The notes below the pieces were generated by a model. That model saw nothing but the letters and a program-made list of their open reading frames with translations, was not told the DNA's origin and did not search any database. Below, piece by piece: positions 42,605-51,166 of a stretch of 64,000 nucleotides of DNA. Positions within the stretch are counted from its first letter, which is position 1, and every line of letters begins with the position of its first letter. Origin of the DNA: Microbacterium sp. cf332 (GTDB lineage: Bacteria; Actinomycetota; Actinomycetes; Actinomycetales; Microbacteriaceae). Location of the stretch: assembly GCF_900102175.1 (NCBI RefSeq), contig NZ_FNKN01000002.1:620001-684000 (forward strand), read 5' to 3'. A program made the position numbers and the translations under genes.

Positions 42605-42675
42605 CGCGAGACGACACGTGCGCCCCGAGGCGGCGGGGTGAACCCACCGTCTCGGGGCGCAGCTGTGGTCTCGCG
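42605..42675. terminator. Bidirectional hairpin between convergent genes
   Basis: Two 29-nt arms (42605-42633 and 42647-42675) pair at 25 positions; the 13-nt loop itself contains GGGT and ACCC. The right arm reaches to 2 bp before the stop codon of the minus-strand permease gene. It separates the amidohydrolase and permease genes and probably terminates both. Confidence 0.8.
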
Positions 42676-42677
42676 GG

Positions 42678-43481
42678 TCAGGCGACGGAGGTGGTCATGC
42701 CCATGCGGGTCAGGACGAGGGTCTCCACGATCTGCACGAGGTTGTAGAGCACGAGGGTCAGCAGGGTGATGATCGCGACCGAGGCCCACAGGTCGTCGAA
42801 GCGGGCGGTCGCGGTGAACTTCACGATCATGCCGCCGATGCCCTGCCCCGTCGACAGCCACTCGGCGAGCAGAGCGCCGGTGACGGCGCCCGGCACCGAG
42901 ACGCGGGCGGCGGCGAAGAGCGAGGGCAGCGCACCCGGCACGCTGACCTTGCGCAGCTGCGCGAGCCGGCCCCCACCGTAGACGTGTACGAGGTCGAGGC
43001 TCTCCTTCGTCGCGCGGCTCAGCCCGAACAGGATCGAGGCGAGCGCGGGGAAGAGCACGACGATCGAGCCGATGACGGCGACGGATGCCGCGGTGCCGCG
43101 GCCCGTGATGAGGATGATGACGGGAGCGATCGCGACGAGCGGCACCGAGCGCAGCAGCAGCGCGAGCGGCATGACCCCGGCCTCGATCGCCTTCGACAGC
43201 GAGAACGCCACGGCGAGCAGCAGGGCGATGAGCATGCCCACGCCGAAGCCGAGGGCGGCGTCCTGCACGGTCTGGCCGATGAGCGGCCACAGGTCCATGC
43301 GATTCTCGGCGGCGTCGTCGGCGGTGAACAGGAACTCCCACACCTCGGCGGGACCCTTCGCGACGTAGGTCGAGATCCCCGTGAGGTTGACCACGGCCCA
43401 CCACAGTGCGAGCACGATGAGCACGGTCGCGAGCGCGTTGAGCAGGGAGCGTCCGAGCGAGCGGCGGATCGCGACGATCAT
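42678..43481 (-). CDS. ABC importer permease 2, second purine-cluster importer
   Basis: 267 aa with six transmembrane helices. EAA loop about 165-185: DLVHVYGGGRLAQLRKVSVPGALPSLFAAARVS. It belongs to the SsuC/TauC/ThiX group. The start ATG overlaps the stop of the other permease gene (43478-44284); the two are paralogues and form a heterodimeric channel with the ATPase at 44284. 'EWLSTGQGIGGMIVKFTATARFDDL' near the C-terminus is typical of this class. Last gene of the unit. Confidence 0.87.
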   Translation of the reverse strand: MIVAIRRSLGRSLLNALATVLIVLALWWAVVNLTGISTYVAKGPAEVWEFLFTADDAAENRMDLWPLIGQTVQDAALGFGVGMLIALLLAVAFSLSKAIEAGVMPLALLLRSVPLVAIAPVIILITGRGTAASVAVIGSIVVLFPALASILFGLSRATKESLDLVHVYGGGRLAQLRKVSVPGALPSLFAAARVSVPGAVTGALLAEWLSTGQGIGGMIVKFTATARFDDLWASVAIITLLTLVLYNLVQIVETLVLTRMGMTTSVA

Positions 43482-44284
43482 GCGGCCGACCTCCCCGAGA
43501 CCCACGGTGTCACGAGACGCGCGACGAGTCCGAGGGCGGCGTATCCGATGAGGGCGACGATGGCCGACAGCAGGAACACCGCCCAGACGCGCGGCGAGTC
43601 GAGGTCTCCCTGCAGCTTGATGAGGGTGATGCCCACGCCTCGGTCGATGGCGCCCATGTACTCGCCGAGGATGGCCCCGAGGAAGGCGCTCGGCACGGCG
43701 ATCTGCAGCGCGTTCAGGATGGCGGGGGCGGCGGCGATCAGCCGCACTTTGCGCAGTTGCGTCCACCGCGATCCGCCGTACACGCGCACCACGTCGAGCG
43801 ACGCCTTGTCGGCGGCCTTGAATCCCAGGAGCGCGCCGACGACGGTGGTGAAGAAGACCGCCAGCGCGGCGAGGAAGATGGCGGTCGCGCTGGGGTCTCC
43901 GGCGCGTTTGGCTCCGCCGAGCACGACGATCGCGATGCCGCCGACGGCGACGACCGGCAGGCAGTAGCTGACGACGGCGATCTGGGTGACGACGACCTCG
44001 AGGCGGGGGAGCAGCAGCACGGTCGATGCGAGCAGGAGCGCGATCACGTTGCCCCACGCGTAGCCGATCATCGCCTCGCCGATCGTGACCTGGAACACCG
44101 TCCAGTACGGCGCGAGGCCGTCGCGGGCGATGGTCTCGAACACGGTGAACGGTGAGGGCACGGGGGTGAAGCTCGTGCCCTCGGGCGGCGAGAACGCCGT
44201 GACCGACAGCAGCCACCATGCCGCGATCAGCACGACGGCCCCGATGACGCCTGCGAGCCAGGTCGGCATTCCGGCGCGGCGCAT
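43478..44284 (-). CDS. ABC importer permease 1, second purine-cluster importer
   Basis: 268 aa with six transmembrane helices. EAA loop about 170-195: SLDVVRVYGGSRWTQLRKVRLIAAAPAILNALQ. It overlaps the ATPase stop (ATGA) and the second permease start (ATGA). Two different permease genes distinguish this importer from the single-permease system at 28 kb and resemble pyrimidine-precursor or riboflavin/thiamine-precursor importers. Ligand unknown; purine or ureide is inferred from its neighbours. Confidence 0.87.
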   Translation of the reverse strand: MRRAGMPTWLAGVIGAVVLIAAWWLLSVTAFSPPEGTSFTPVPSPFTVFETIARDGLAPYWTVFQVTIGEAMIGYAWGNVIALLLASTVLLLPRLEVVVTQIAVVSYCLPVVAVGGIAIVVLGGAKRAGDPSATAIFLAALAVFFTTVVGALLGFKAADKASLDVVRVYGGSRWTQLRKVRLIAAAPAILNALQIAVPSAFLGAILGEYMGAIDRGVGITLIKLQGDLDSPRVWAVFLLSAIVALIGYAALGLVARLVTPWVSGRSAA

Positions 44285-45105
44285 CACGACTCCGCGTCGG
44301 CGCGGCCGTCGCTGCCGAAGAGCAGCTCGGACGCGCGGTCGACCAGCGCGTGGAACTCGGGGGTCCGCATCATCTCGGGCGTGCGGGGCCGCGGCAGGTC
44401 GACGTCGATGATCTCGACGACGCGGCCGGGGCGCGGCGACATGACCGCCACGCGGTCGGAGAGGAAGATCGCCTCGGAGATGCCGTGGGTGACGAGCAGC
44501 GTGGTCGCGGGCTTCTCGGTCCAGATGCGCAGCAGTTCGAGGTTGAGGTTCTGCCGGGTCATGTCGTCGAGCGCGCCGAACGGCTCGTCGAGCAGCAGCA
44601 CCGACGGCTTGAGCGCGAGCGCGCGGGCGATCGACACGCGCTGCCGCATCCCGCCGGACAGCTGGGCGGGCTTGGACTTCTCGAAGCCGGTGAGCCCGAC
44701 GAGTTTGATGAGCTCGTCGATGTACGCCTTGTCGGGCGTGCGACCCGCGATCTCGAAGGGCAGGCGGATGTTGGCGAGCACGCTGCGCCAGGGCAGCAGG
44801 GCGTGGTCCTGGAACGCGATGCCCAGCTCGTGGTCGCGCCGCAGCTCGTGCGGTGTCTTGCCGTCGACGCGGACTTCGCCGGCCGTCGGGTTCTCGAGGT
44901 CGGCGAGGATGCGCAGGATCGTGGACTTGCCGCATCCCGAGGGGCCGAGCAGGGCGAGGAACGAGCCCTTGTCGGTGTGGAGGTGGGTGTCCTGCAGCGC
45001 CGTCACGGTCCGGCCGCGGCCGGTGTGGAAGGTCTTGCTGAGGCCGTCGATCAGGATGCCGGTGCCGCGAGGGGCACCGGCATCCCGGGTGTCGTGGTGT
45101 GTCAT
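44284..45105 (-). CDS. ABC importer ATPase, second purine-cluster importer
   Basis: 273 aa. Walker [12 protein letters not shown] (about 54), Q-loop [22 protein letters not shown], signature [16 protein letters not shown], Walker [15 protein letters not shown] and H-loop [13 protein letters not shown] short His/Asp-rich N-terminus precedes the domain. It starts 23 bp after the binding-protein gene. The [12 protein letters not shown] motif groups it with SsuB/TauB/ThiZ ATPases. Confidence 0.88.
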   Translation of the reverse strand: MTHHDTRDAGAPRGTGILIDGLSKTFHTGRGRTVTALQDTHLHTDKGSFLALLGPSGCGKSTILRILADLENPTAGEVRVDGKTPHELRRDHELGIAFQDHALLPWRSVLANIRLPFEIAGRTPDKAYIDELIKLVGLTGFEKSKPAQLSGGMRQRVSIARALALKPSVLLLDEPFGALDDMTRQNLNLELLRIWTEKPATTLLVTHGISEAIFLSDRVAVMSPRPGRVVEIIDVDLPRPRTPEMMRTPEFHALVDRASELLFGSDGRADAES

Positions 45106-45128
45106 GTGATGGTGGGAAGCGTCCGAAC

Positions 45129-46238
45129 TTACGGGAGGTAGTCCAGCAGCTCCGGGTTCTCGTCGTAGATCTCGTCGATGATGGTGGTGTCGAACAGGTC
45201 GTCGACCGAGACATCCCAGCCCGCGGCGGCGAGCGAGTCGACCGTCTGCTGCTTCAGGTCGTCCGAGATCGTGAACAGGCCGTTGGCCTCGGTCTCCTCG
45301 GTCGAGATGAGCAGGTTCTGCGCGGCGATGCCGGCCGTGGTCTTCTCGGGGTCGAGGGCGCCGAACACGGCCTCGAGGCCGTCCTCCGATTCCTCGGCGG
45401 CCTGGTTGTAGTACTTCTGCACCAGGCTGACGGTGTCGTCGACGGGCTGCTGGAACACCTGGGTCCAGCCCTTGATCTCGGCGATCAGGAACTCCTTGAG
45501 CAGCTCCTTGTTCTCGGCGAGGTACTGGTCGGTGACCGTGAAGGTCTCGGCGACGTAGGGAACGCCGTTCTCGGCGTACGAGAGGTTCGTGATGTCGTAG
45601 CCCGCGAGCTCGACGGTCAGCGCCTCGTTGGTGAGGTAGGCCATGAACCCGTCGACCTGGCCGTCCATCAGCGGGGTCGGGTCGAAGTCGACGGGAACGA
45701 CGGTGACCTGGCTCGGGTCGATGTCGTTGGCGTTGAGCAGCGCCGCGAACACGGAGGCGTTGGAGTCCTGGACGCCGATCGTCTTGCCGATCAGATCCTG
45801 CGGCGTGGTGATGTTGCCGCCGTCGGCCAGCGACAGGATCGTGAAGGGGTTCTTCTGGAAGGTCGCGCCGATGATCTTCAGCGGCGCCTCTTCCTCGGCG
45901 ACGGCGGCGCCGACCGAGGCGGCGTCCGAGAGTGCGACCTGAACGGTGCCCGACAGCAGCTTCGCCACGCCGGTGTCGGGGCCGGAGATGCCGATGACCT
46001 CGTCGAAGCCGGCCTCGTCGTAGTACCCGTTCTCGTAGGCGTAGAACTCGCCGGCGAACTCCTCGTTCTTGATCCACGAGTACTGCACGCTGATCTCGCC
46101 GAACGAGGCGGAGTCGTCGGAGCCCGACGCGCCGGGCTCGGCGGCGTTCGACGAGCAGGCCGAGAGGGCGAGGGCGGCGACGGCAGCGGTGGCCAGGGTC
46201 GCGGCGAGGCGGTGTTTCCGGATGCGCGGTGCGGGCAT
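45129..46238 (-). CDS. Substrate-binding lipoprotein (NMT1/THI5-like), second importer
   Basis: 369 aa. Signal peptide with lipobox LALSACSS (lipid Cys near 28). The NMT1/THI5-like fold includes '[31 protein letters not shown]', [30 protein letters not shown] and [21 protein letters not shown]. The family binds pyrimidine precursors and other N-heterocycles. It heads the unit binding protein-ATPase-permease-permease. A copy of the shared purine operator lies 75-90 bp upstream on this strand. Confidence 0.86.
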   Translation of the reverse strand: MPAPRIRKHRLAATLATAAVAALALSACSSNAAEPGASGSDDSASFGEISVQYSWIKNEEFAGEFYAYENGYYDEAGFDEVIGISGPDTGVAKLLSGTVQVALSDAASVGAAVAEEEAPLKIIGATFQKNPFTILSLADGGNITTPQDLIGKTIGVQDSNASVFAALLNANDIDPSQVTVVPVDFDPTPLMDGQVDGFMAYLTNEALTVELAGYDITNLSYAENGVPYVAETFTVTDQYLAENKELLKEFLIAEIKGWTQVFQQPVDDTVSLVQKYYNQAAEESEDGLEAVFGALDPEKTTAGIAAQNLLISTEETEANGLFTISDDLKQQTVDSLAAAGWDVSVDDLFDTTIIDEIYDENPELLDYLP

Positions 46239-46312
46239 CGGTTCTCCTTCGGGTGTGCGGGTGCAGGAACGCAGCGCGGGTGCACGGATGCCGCTGCGGG
46301 GAGGTGCTGGCT

Positions 46313-46359
46313 TGAAGCTATTGCTTGAATATTTCGGTCACCGTCGCGCTCGTGTTTCG
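46313..46359 (-). promoter_or_regulatory. Purine-regulon operator O4
   Basis: On the minus strand TCAAGCAATAGCTTCA (46328-46313) fits the shared motif: half sites TCAAGC and GCTTCA, spacer AATA. CGAAACAC (46359-46352), a weaker relative of CGTTACAC, starts 31 bp upstream. The contained TAGCTT might be the -10. It precedes the binding-protein gene at 46238. Confidence 0.5.
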
Positions 46360-46389
46360 ATGCTGTGACGGCTTCCGATGCGTCGCGCC

Positions 46390-49155
46390 TCAGCGGGGGT
46401 CGCGCTGAGCCAGCCGCCAGACCCGGTCGCGGCTGAAGGGCTGCTCGTAGGGTCGTCGCCCGAGGGCGCGGGCGATCGCGTTGCCGATCGCGGGTGCGAC
46501 GGGGTTGTAGGGCGACTCGCTCATCGACTTCGCCCCGAACGGTCCGAGCGCGTCGTCGGTCTCGGCGAAGTAGACCTCGGTGTCGGGGATGTCGGCCGAC
46601 TGCGGCACGCGGTACGTACGGAACACCGGGTTCATCACCCGGCCGCCGTCGTCGATCATGACCTCTTCGTACAGTGCGCTGCCGATGCCCTGCGCGACTC
46701 CGCCCTCGACCTGTCCGCGGCATTGTGCGGGGTTGAGGACGACGCCGGCGTCCGCCGACTGGACCGACTGGAGAATGCGCACCGATCCGGTCTCGGGGTC
46801 GACGGCGACGCGCACCGCGTGGACGTTGAAGGCGAGCGAGCGCTGATCGCCGAGCTCGCTGCCGTCGGCCGTCAGCCCGTGCTCGTCGCGATGCGCGGGG
46901 TCGGCCGCGGCGATCAGCTCGGCGGCGCCGACGACGCCCGCGGGGGTGCGGACCGCGCCGTCCGGCCGCAGCACCGCGTCGGCCGAGGACGTTCCCGTGA
47001 GAGCAGCCGCGGCGTGCCGCATCCGCTCGGCCAGCGTCAGACAGGCGGCGTGCAGCGCCTTCCCGGCGACGGTGATGCCTGCCGAGGCGAACGCGCCGGT
47101 GTCGTGCCGGACGGCGTCGGTGTCGGCGCTGCGCACCTCGAGGCGGTCGCTGCCCAGCACCGACGACGCGATCTGTCTGTGCACCGTGCTCGTGCCGTTG
47201 CCGAACTCGACCGTTCCGGTGCGCAGCAGGTACGAGCCGTCGGGACGCAGCGTCGCGGTCGTGTGGGCGATGTGGCCGAACGGCGCCATCGTCGCGATCA
47301 TCGCCGCGGCCATGCCCTCGCCGACGAGCCACCCGTCGGGCGCGACGACCTCGTGGCCGCGGCGCAGCGCAGCCTCGGCCAGATCGATGCACTGATCGAA
47401 GCCGTAGCTGCCCCAGACGAGGTCGTGCTCGTGTGTCGCATCGGCCGGTCCGACCGCGTTGCGACGGCGCAGCTCGAACGGGTCGATGCCGAGCTGCTCG
47501 GCGAGCATGTCCATCGCCGACTCGACGCCGAGGATGACCTGGCCGAGCCCGTAGCCGCGGAAGGCGCCCGAGGGGACGTTGTTGGTGTAGACCACCTCGG
47601 CGTCGAGGCGCACCGCGTCGCACCGGTACAGCGCGACCGACTCGGCCAGCGAATGGAACATGACACCGCGCGAATGGTTGCCGTACGCGCCGGTGTCGCT
47701 GAGGAGGTCCACCGTCATCGCCGTCAGGCGGCCGTCCGCGGCGGCGCCGAGGGTCACCGACACCCGCATCGGATGCCGCAGCGACGCGCGCTGGAACTGC
47801 TCGGTGCGCGAGAACTCGTAGGCGACCGGGCGTCCCGTCCGCAGCACCGCGAGCGCGACCAGGTCCTCGGTGAAGATCTCCTGTTTGCCGCCGAAGCCCC
47901 CGCCGACGCGCGCCGTGAACACCCGCACGCGGTCGGCGGGCAGGTCGAAGAGCCGCGCGATCTCGTCGCGCGTGAGGAACGGCACCTGCGTGGAGGAGCG
48001 GATGACGAGGCGCCCCGCGTCGTCGAGCCACCCCACCGACCCGTGCGTCTCGAGCTGCGCGTGCGAGACGCGCTGCGTCGACCACGTGCCGCTCACGACG
48101 GCGGCGCTCGCCGCCAGCGCCGCTGCGGTGTCGCCCGTCTCGCGGTGCATCGCGGCGATGACGTTGCGACCGGCGTCGTCGACGCGGTCGGCGGGTGTGC
48201 GGTCGGGATGCAGCAGGGGGGCGCCGGGGGTCCGGGCCTCCTCGGGATCGAAGACGGCCGGCAGCACCTCGTAGTCGACGCGCACCAGGCGCCGGGCGGC
48301 GTCCGCGGCCTCCGCGGTCTCGGCGACGACCGCGACGACCCGCTGTCCGACGTGACGGACGACCTCGTCGAGCATGAGGGTGTCGTCGGGATCGTCCTCG
48401 CGGTGCTCGTGCCGGCCCGTCGAGTAGCGGATGCGGGGGACATCGGCCGGGGTGAGGATCGCGACGACGCCGGGGACGGCCCGAGCGGCGTCCGCGTCGA
48501 TCCGGCGGATGCGGGCGTGCGCGTGCGGCGACCCGACGACGCGCAGCACGAGCGGCGGACCGGCGGGGGTCTCGGCGAGGTCGAACGTGTACGGTTCGCG
48601 GCCCTGCACGACGCGCCGTGCCGCCTCGGGTGAGACCGAGCGGCCGACGCCGCGAGGGGCGGGCGCGGCCCGGTCGTCGCGCGCGGGCGCACCAGTCTCC
48701 CGCACGGGGCCGAGAACCGAGGCGCGGACGGCCTCGCGGATCGGACGATATCCGGTGCACCGGCACAGGTTGCCCTTGAGGCGGCGGTCGAGGTCGTCGA
48801 GGTCGTCGGCGCACATCGTCGAGGCGGTCACGCTCAGACCCGGTGAGCAGAACCCGCACTGGAAGCCGAAATGCTCGATCAGCGCCTCTTGCACCGGGTG
48901 CAGGTCGTCTCCCGGAGCGAGGCCGGCCGCGGTCGTGACGGTGCGGCCGTCCAGCCGCGCCGCGGGGATGAGGCACGAATGCACCGGCTCGCCGTCGAGC
49001 AGCACCGAGCACGCTCCGCAGTCTCCCGCGTCGCAGCCCTTCTTGACCTCGAGGTGACCCGTCTCACGCAGCATCGTGCGCAGGCACTGCCCGGCCCGGG
49101 GGTCGGCCGCCACGGCCACCCCGTCGACCTCGAACCTCACGCCGCCGGTCGTCAT
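46390..49155 (-). CDS. Xanthine dehydrogenase, fused 2Fe-2S and molybdopterin subunit
   Basis: 921 aa. Residues 1-165 are the Fe-S part: plant-type [2Fe-2S] cysteines in GCDAGDCGACSVLLDGEPVHSC, then the second cluster in CGFCSPG and NLCRCTGY. Residues about 185-915 bind molybdopterin: VGGGFGGKQE, GAFRGYGLGQ, 'GTGTSTVHRQ'-like VEFGNGTSTVHRQ, and the catalytic Glu in GAKSMSESPYNPVAPAIGNAI. It oxidises hypoxanthine and xanthine to urate. Usually the Fe-S and Mo parts are separate XdhC/XdhA-type chains or all three parts are one chain; here FAD is separate and Fe-S is fused to Mo. The ATG overlaps the FAD-subunit stop. Confidence 0.88.
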   Translation of the reverse strand: MTTGGVRFEVDGVAVAADPRAGQCLRTMLRETGHLEVKKGCDAGDCGACSVLLDGEPVHSCLIPAARLDGRTVTTAAGLAPGDDLHPVQEALIEHFGFQCGFCSPGLSVTASTMCADDLDDLDRRLKGNLCRCTGYRPIREAVRASVLGPVRETGAPARDDRAAPAPRGVGRSVSPEAARRVVQGREPYTFDLAETPAGPPLVLRVVGSPHAHARIRRIDADAARAVPGVVAILTPADVPRIRYSTGRHEHREDDPDDTLMLDEVVRHVGQRVVAVVAETAEAADAARRLVRVDYEVLPAVFDPEEARTPGAPLLHPDRTPADRVDDAGRNVIAAMHRETGDTAAALAASAAVVSGTWSTQRVSHAQLETHGSVGWLDDAGRLVIRSSTQVPFLTRDEIARLFDLPADRVRVFTARVGGGFGGKQEIFTEDLVALAVLRTGRPVAYEFSRTEQFQRASLRHPMRVSVTLGAAADGRLTAMTVDLLSDTGAYGNHSRGVMFHSLAESVALYRCDAVRLDAEVVYTNNVPSGAFRGYGLGQVILGVESAMDMLAEQLGIDPFELRRRNAVGPADATHEHDLVWGSYGFDQCIDLAEAALRRGHEVVAPDGWLVGEGMAAAMIATMAPFGHIAHTTATLRPDGSYLLRTGTVEFGNGTSTVHRQIASSVLGSDRLEVRSADTDAVRHDTGAFASAGITVAGKALHAACLTLAERMRHAAAALTGTSSADAVLRPDGAVRTPAGVVGAAELIAAADPAHRDEHGLTADGSELGDQRSLAFNVHAVRVAVDPETGSVRILQSVQSADAGVVLNPAQCRGQVEGGVAQGIGSALYEEVMIDDGGRVMNPVFRTYRVPQSADIPDTEVYFAETDDALGPFGAKSMSESPYNPVAPAIGNAIARALGRRPYEQPFSRDRVWRLAQRDPR

Positions 49156-50000
49156 GCCGCCGGCATCTGGTCGTGTCCGTGCCGCAGGTCGGCGGCGACG
49201 CGGCGCGCGAGCACGCTGCTGACGCCGCGGCGCCAGTCCGCCGCGCCCAGGGGGTCGCTGTAGTAGCCGGGGGCGGCCTCGACGGCGGCGACGAGTGCCG
49301 CGTCGGACGGGAGCGTCTCGAAGCGCAGCACGACCGGACGACGGACGGCGGCCGTGACCGTGAACGTCGCCGAGCCGTCGCCGTCGAGGCGACCGGTGAC
49401 GACGGCGCCCGAGCGGCCGAGCTCGGCGAGGGCGATCTTGTGCAGCGCCGCGGGCGAACGCAGGGTCGCGGCGGGGATCTCGATCGCGCGCAGCAGGTCG
49501 CCCGGCGCGAGGCACGTCTTCCCGTCGTCGACGACGAGGTCGGCGACGAGCATCCGCGCCTCCGACCCGTCGGCGCGCCAGATCACCGCGACGCCGTCGA
49601 GCGCCGCGCACAGGCTGACCATCGCTCCGGCGGCGAAGGCGCGGCACAGGTTGCCGCCCACGGTGGCGGTGTTCCAGATCTTGAAGCTCGCGAGGAGCGC
49701 GTTCGCGGCCATCGGCACGAGATCGAGCGCCGCCCAGTCGGCGGGTGCGTGAACCTCGAGGCGGCCGGCGGCGAAGGCGACGAGCCGCGCGATCGTGCAC
49801 GTCGCGGCGATGCGCAGGCCGGTCTCGTCGACCTCGAGCTCGGGCCAGCCCATCGTCGTGAGGTCGACGAAGCCCGTCGTCTCCGGCTGCGGCTCGGACA
49901 TCAGCCACGTTCCCCCGGCGAGGAATCTCTCGCCCGGCGCGAGTGCCAGATCGCCCCGCGTCCGAGCCGTGCGGAACCCGGTCACGGTCGTGATGTCCAT
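49152..50000 (-). CDS. Xanthine dehydrogenase FAD-binding subunit
   Basis: 282 aa of the molybdopterin dehydrogenase FAD-binding family. FAD-contact motifs FLAGGTWLM (about 27) and 'ATVGGNLCRAFAAGAMVSL' (about 111) are present, followed by the CO dehydrogenase flavoprotein C-terminal domain (about 175-275). It passes electrons from the Fe-S clusters to NAD+ or O2. It is the first gene of a two-gene unit and is divergent from xdhC across 137 bp. Confidence 0.88.
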   Translation of the reverse strand: MDITTVTGFRTARTRGDLALAPGERFLAGGTWLMSEPQPETTGFVDLTTMGWPELEVDETGLRIAATCTIARLVAFAAGRLEVHAPADWAALDLVPMAANALLASFKIWNTATVGGNLCRAFAAGAMVSLCAALDGVAVIWRADGSEARMLVADLVVDDGKTCLAPGDLLRAIEIPAATLRSPAALHKIALAELGRSGAVVTGRLDGDGSATFTVTAAVRRPVVLRFETLPSDAALVAAVEAAPGYYSDPLGAADWRRGVSSVLARRVAADLRHGHDQMPAA

Positions 50001-50137
50001 CGCTGCTCCTCTCGGCTCGGGCGTCGGATGAGTGAATCAGCCCCGCATTTCGACCGTGTTTCACGCCGCCGCAACGAACCGGCAACACGCGACGCCTAAC
50101 GTGCGGAGGAGTCCTGTTCCCGCCCCGAGGAGGTCCG

Positions 50138-51166
50138 ATGCGCGAGATCCTCGCCGTCGCCCGCGACGAGCTGGCCGCCGGCCGACCCGTGGCGGTGGCC
50201 ACCGTCGTCGCGGCTTCGGGCAGTTCACCGCGCGAGATCGGCGCCTCGATGCTCGTCTCGGCGGACGGGCGGGCGTTCGGCAACGTGTCGGCGGGATGCG
50301 TCGACGGGGCCGTCTACGAGAGGTGCGTCGAGGTGCTCGCCGGCGCCGACGCGACACTCGACCGCTTCGGGATCGCTGATGACGACGCGATCGCCGTCGG
50401 GCTGTCCTGCGGCGGCACGATCGACGTGCTCGTCCGCGCGCTCGCGCCCGGCTCGTCGGGGGCCGCGACGCTGAACCTCCTCGCCGCCCGAGAGTACGAT
50501 GCCGTCCCCACCGTGCTCCGCCTGCGGACCTCCGGCGCGCGGATCGGATCGGCCTCGATCGTCGAGTCCGCGACCGATCCCGCCCCGTCCGGATGCGTGG
50601 ACCTCGCGTTCGGCGCACCGCCCCGGCTCGTCGTGGTGGGCGCCGTGGAGGTCGCGGTGGCCCTCACCGCCCTCGGATCGGCCGCGGGCTTCCAGGTGAC
50701 CGTAGTCGATCCCCGCGACGTCTTCGCGAGACCCGATCGCTTCCCCGGTGCGCACGTCGTCGTCGACCAGCCCGGGCGGTACCTCGCCGCGGCCGCCCTC
50801 GACGCAGGCACCGCCGTCTGCGTCCTGACCCACGACCCGAAGTTCGACGTGCCGGCGCTCGCCGCTGCGCTCGCGTCGCCGGCGTCGTACGTCGGCGCGA
50901 TGGGCAGTCGCGCGACCTGTGCCGACCGCATCCGCCGTCTCGCCGAGCAGGGGGTCGCGCCGGCCGCCCTCGCGCGACTGCGGTCGCCCATCGGACTCGA
51001 CCTCGGCGGCTCGAGCGCGGCCGAGGCCGCGCTCTCGATCCTGGGCGAGATCGTGGCGGTGCGCCGCGGCGGGACCGGCCGACCGCTGCGCGGCGAGTCC
51101 GGGCCGATCCGCCGCGCCACGGCTCCCGCGCCTCTCGGATGCGGCGTCGACCACCTGGTGACGTGA
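50138..51166 (+). CDS. xdhC: XdhC/CoxI-family molybdenum cofactor protein
   Basis: 342 aa. N-terminal XdhC_CoxI domain with VVAASGSSPREIGASMLV and SAGCVDGAVYE; C-terminal Rossmann-like domain with YVGAMGSRATCADRIRRLAEQG and LRSPIGLDLGGSSAAEAALSILGEIVA. XdhC binds and sulfurates Moco for insertion into xanthine dehydrogenase, whose genes are divergent next door. GAGGAGG 4 nt before the ATG is a strong ribosome binding site. GTGTTTCAC and GTGAAT-like arms lie in the shared promoter region (50030-50064). Confidence 0.9.
   Translation: MREILAVARDELAAGRPVAVATVVAASGSSPREIGASMLVSADGRAFGNVSAGCVDGAVYERCVEVLAGADATLDRFGIADDDAIAVGLSCGGTIDVLVRALAPGSSGAATLNLLAAREYDAVPTVLRLRTSGARIGSASIVESATDPAPSGCVDLAFGAPPRLVVVGAVEVAVALTALGSAAGFQVTVVDPRDVFARPDRFPGAHVVVDQPGRYLAAAALDAGTAVCVLTHDPKFDVPALAAALASPASYVGAMGSRATCADRIRRLAEQGVAPAALARLRSPIGLDLGGSSAAEAALSILGEIVAVRRGGTGRPLRGESGPIRRATAPAPLGCGVDHLVT

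Noticed and set aside
45878..49012. 1044-residue minus-strand frame overlapping xanthine dehydrogenase
   Set aside because: It is a different frame on the same strand as the Fe-S/Mo subunit and shows no motif; composition is that of a frame-shifted shadow.
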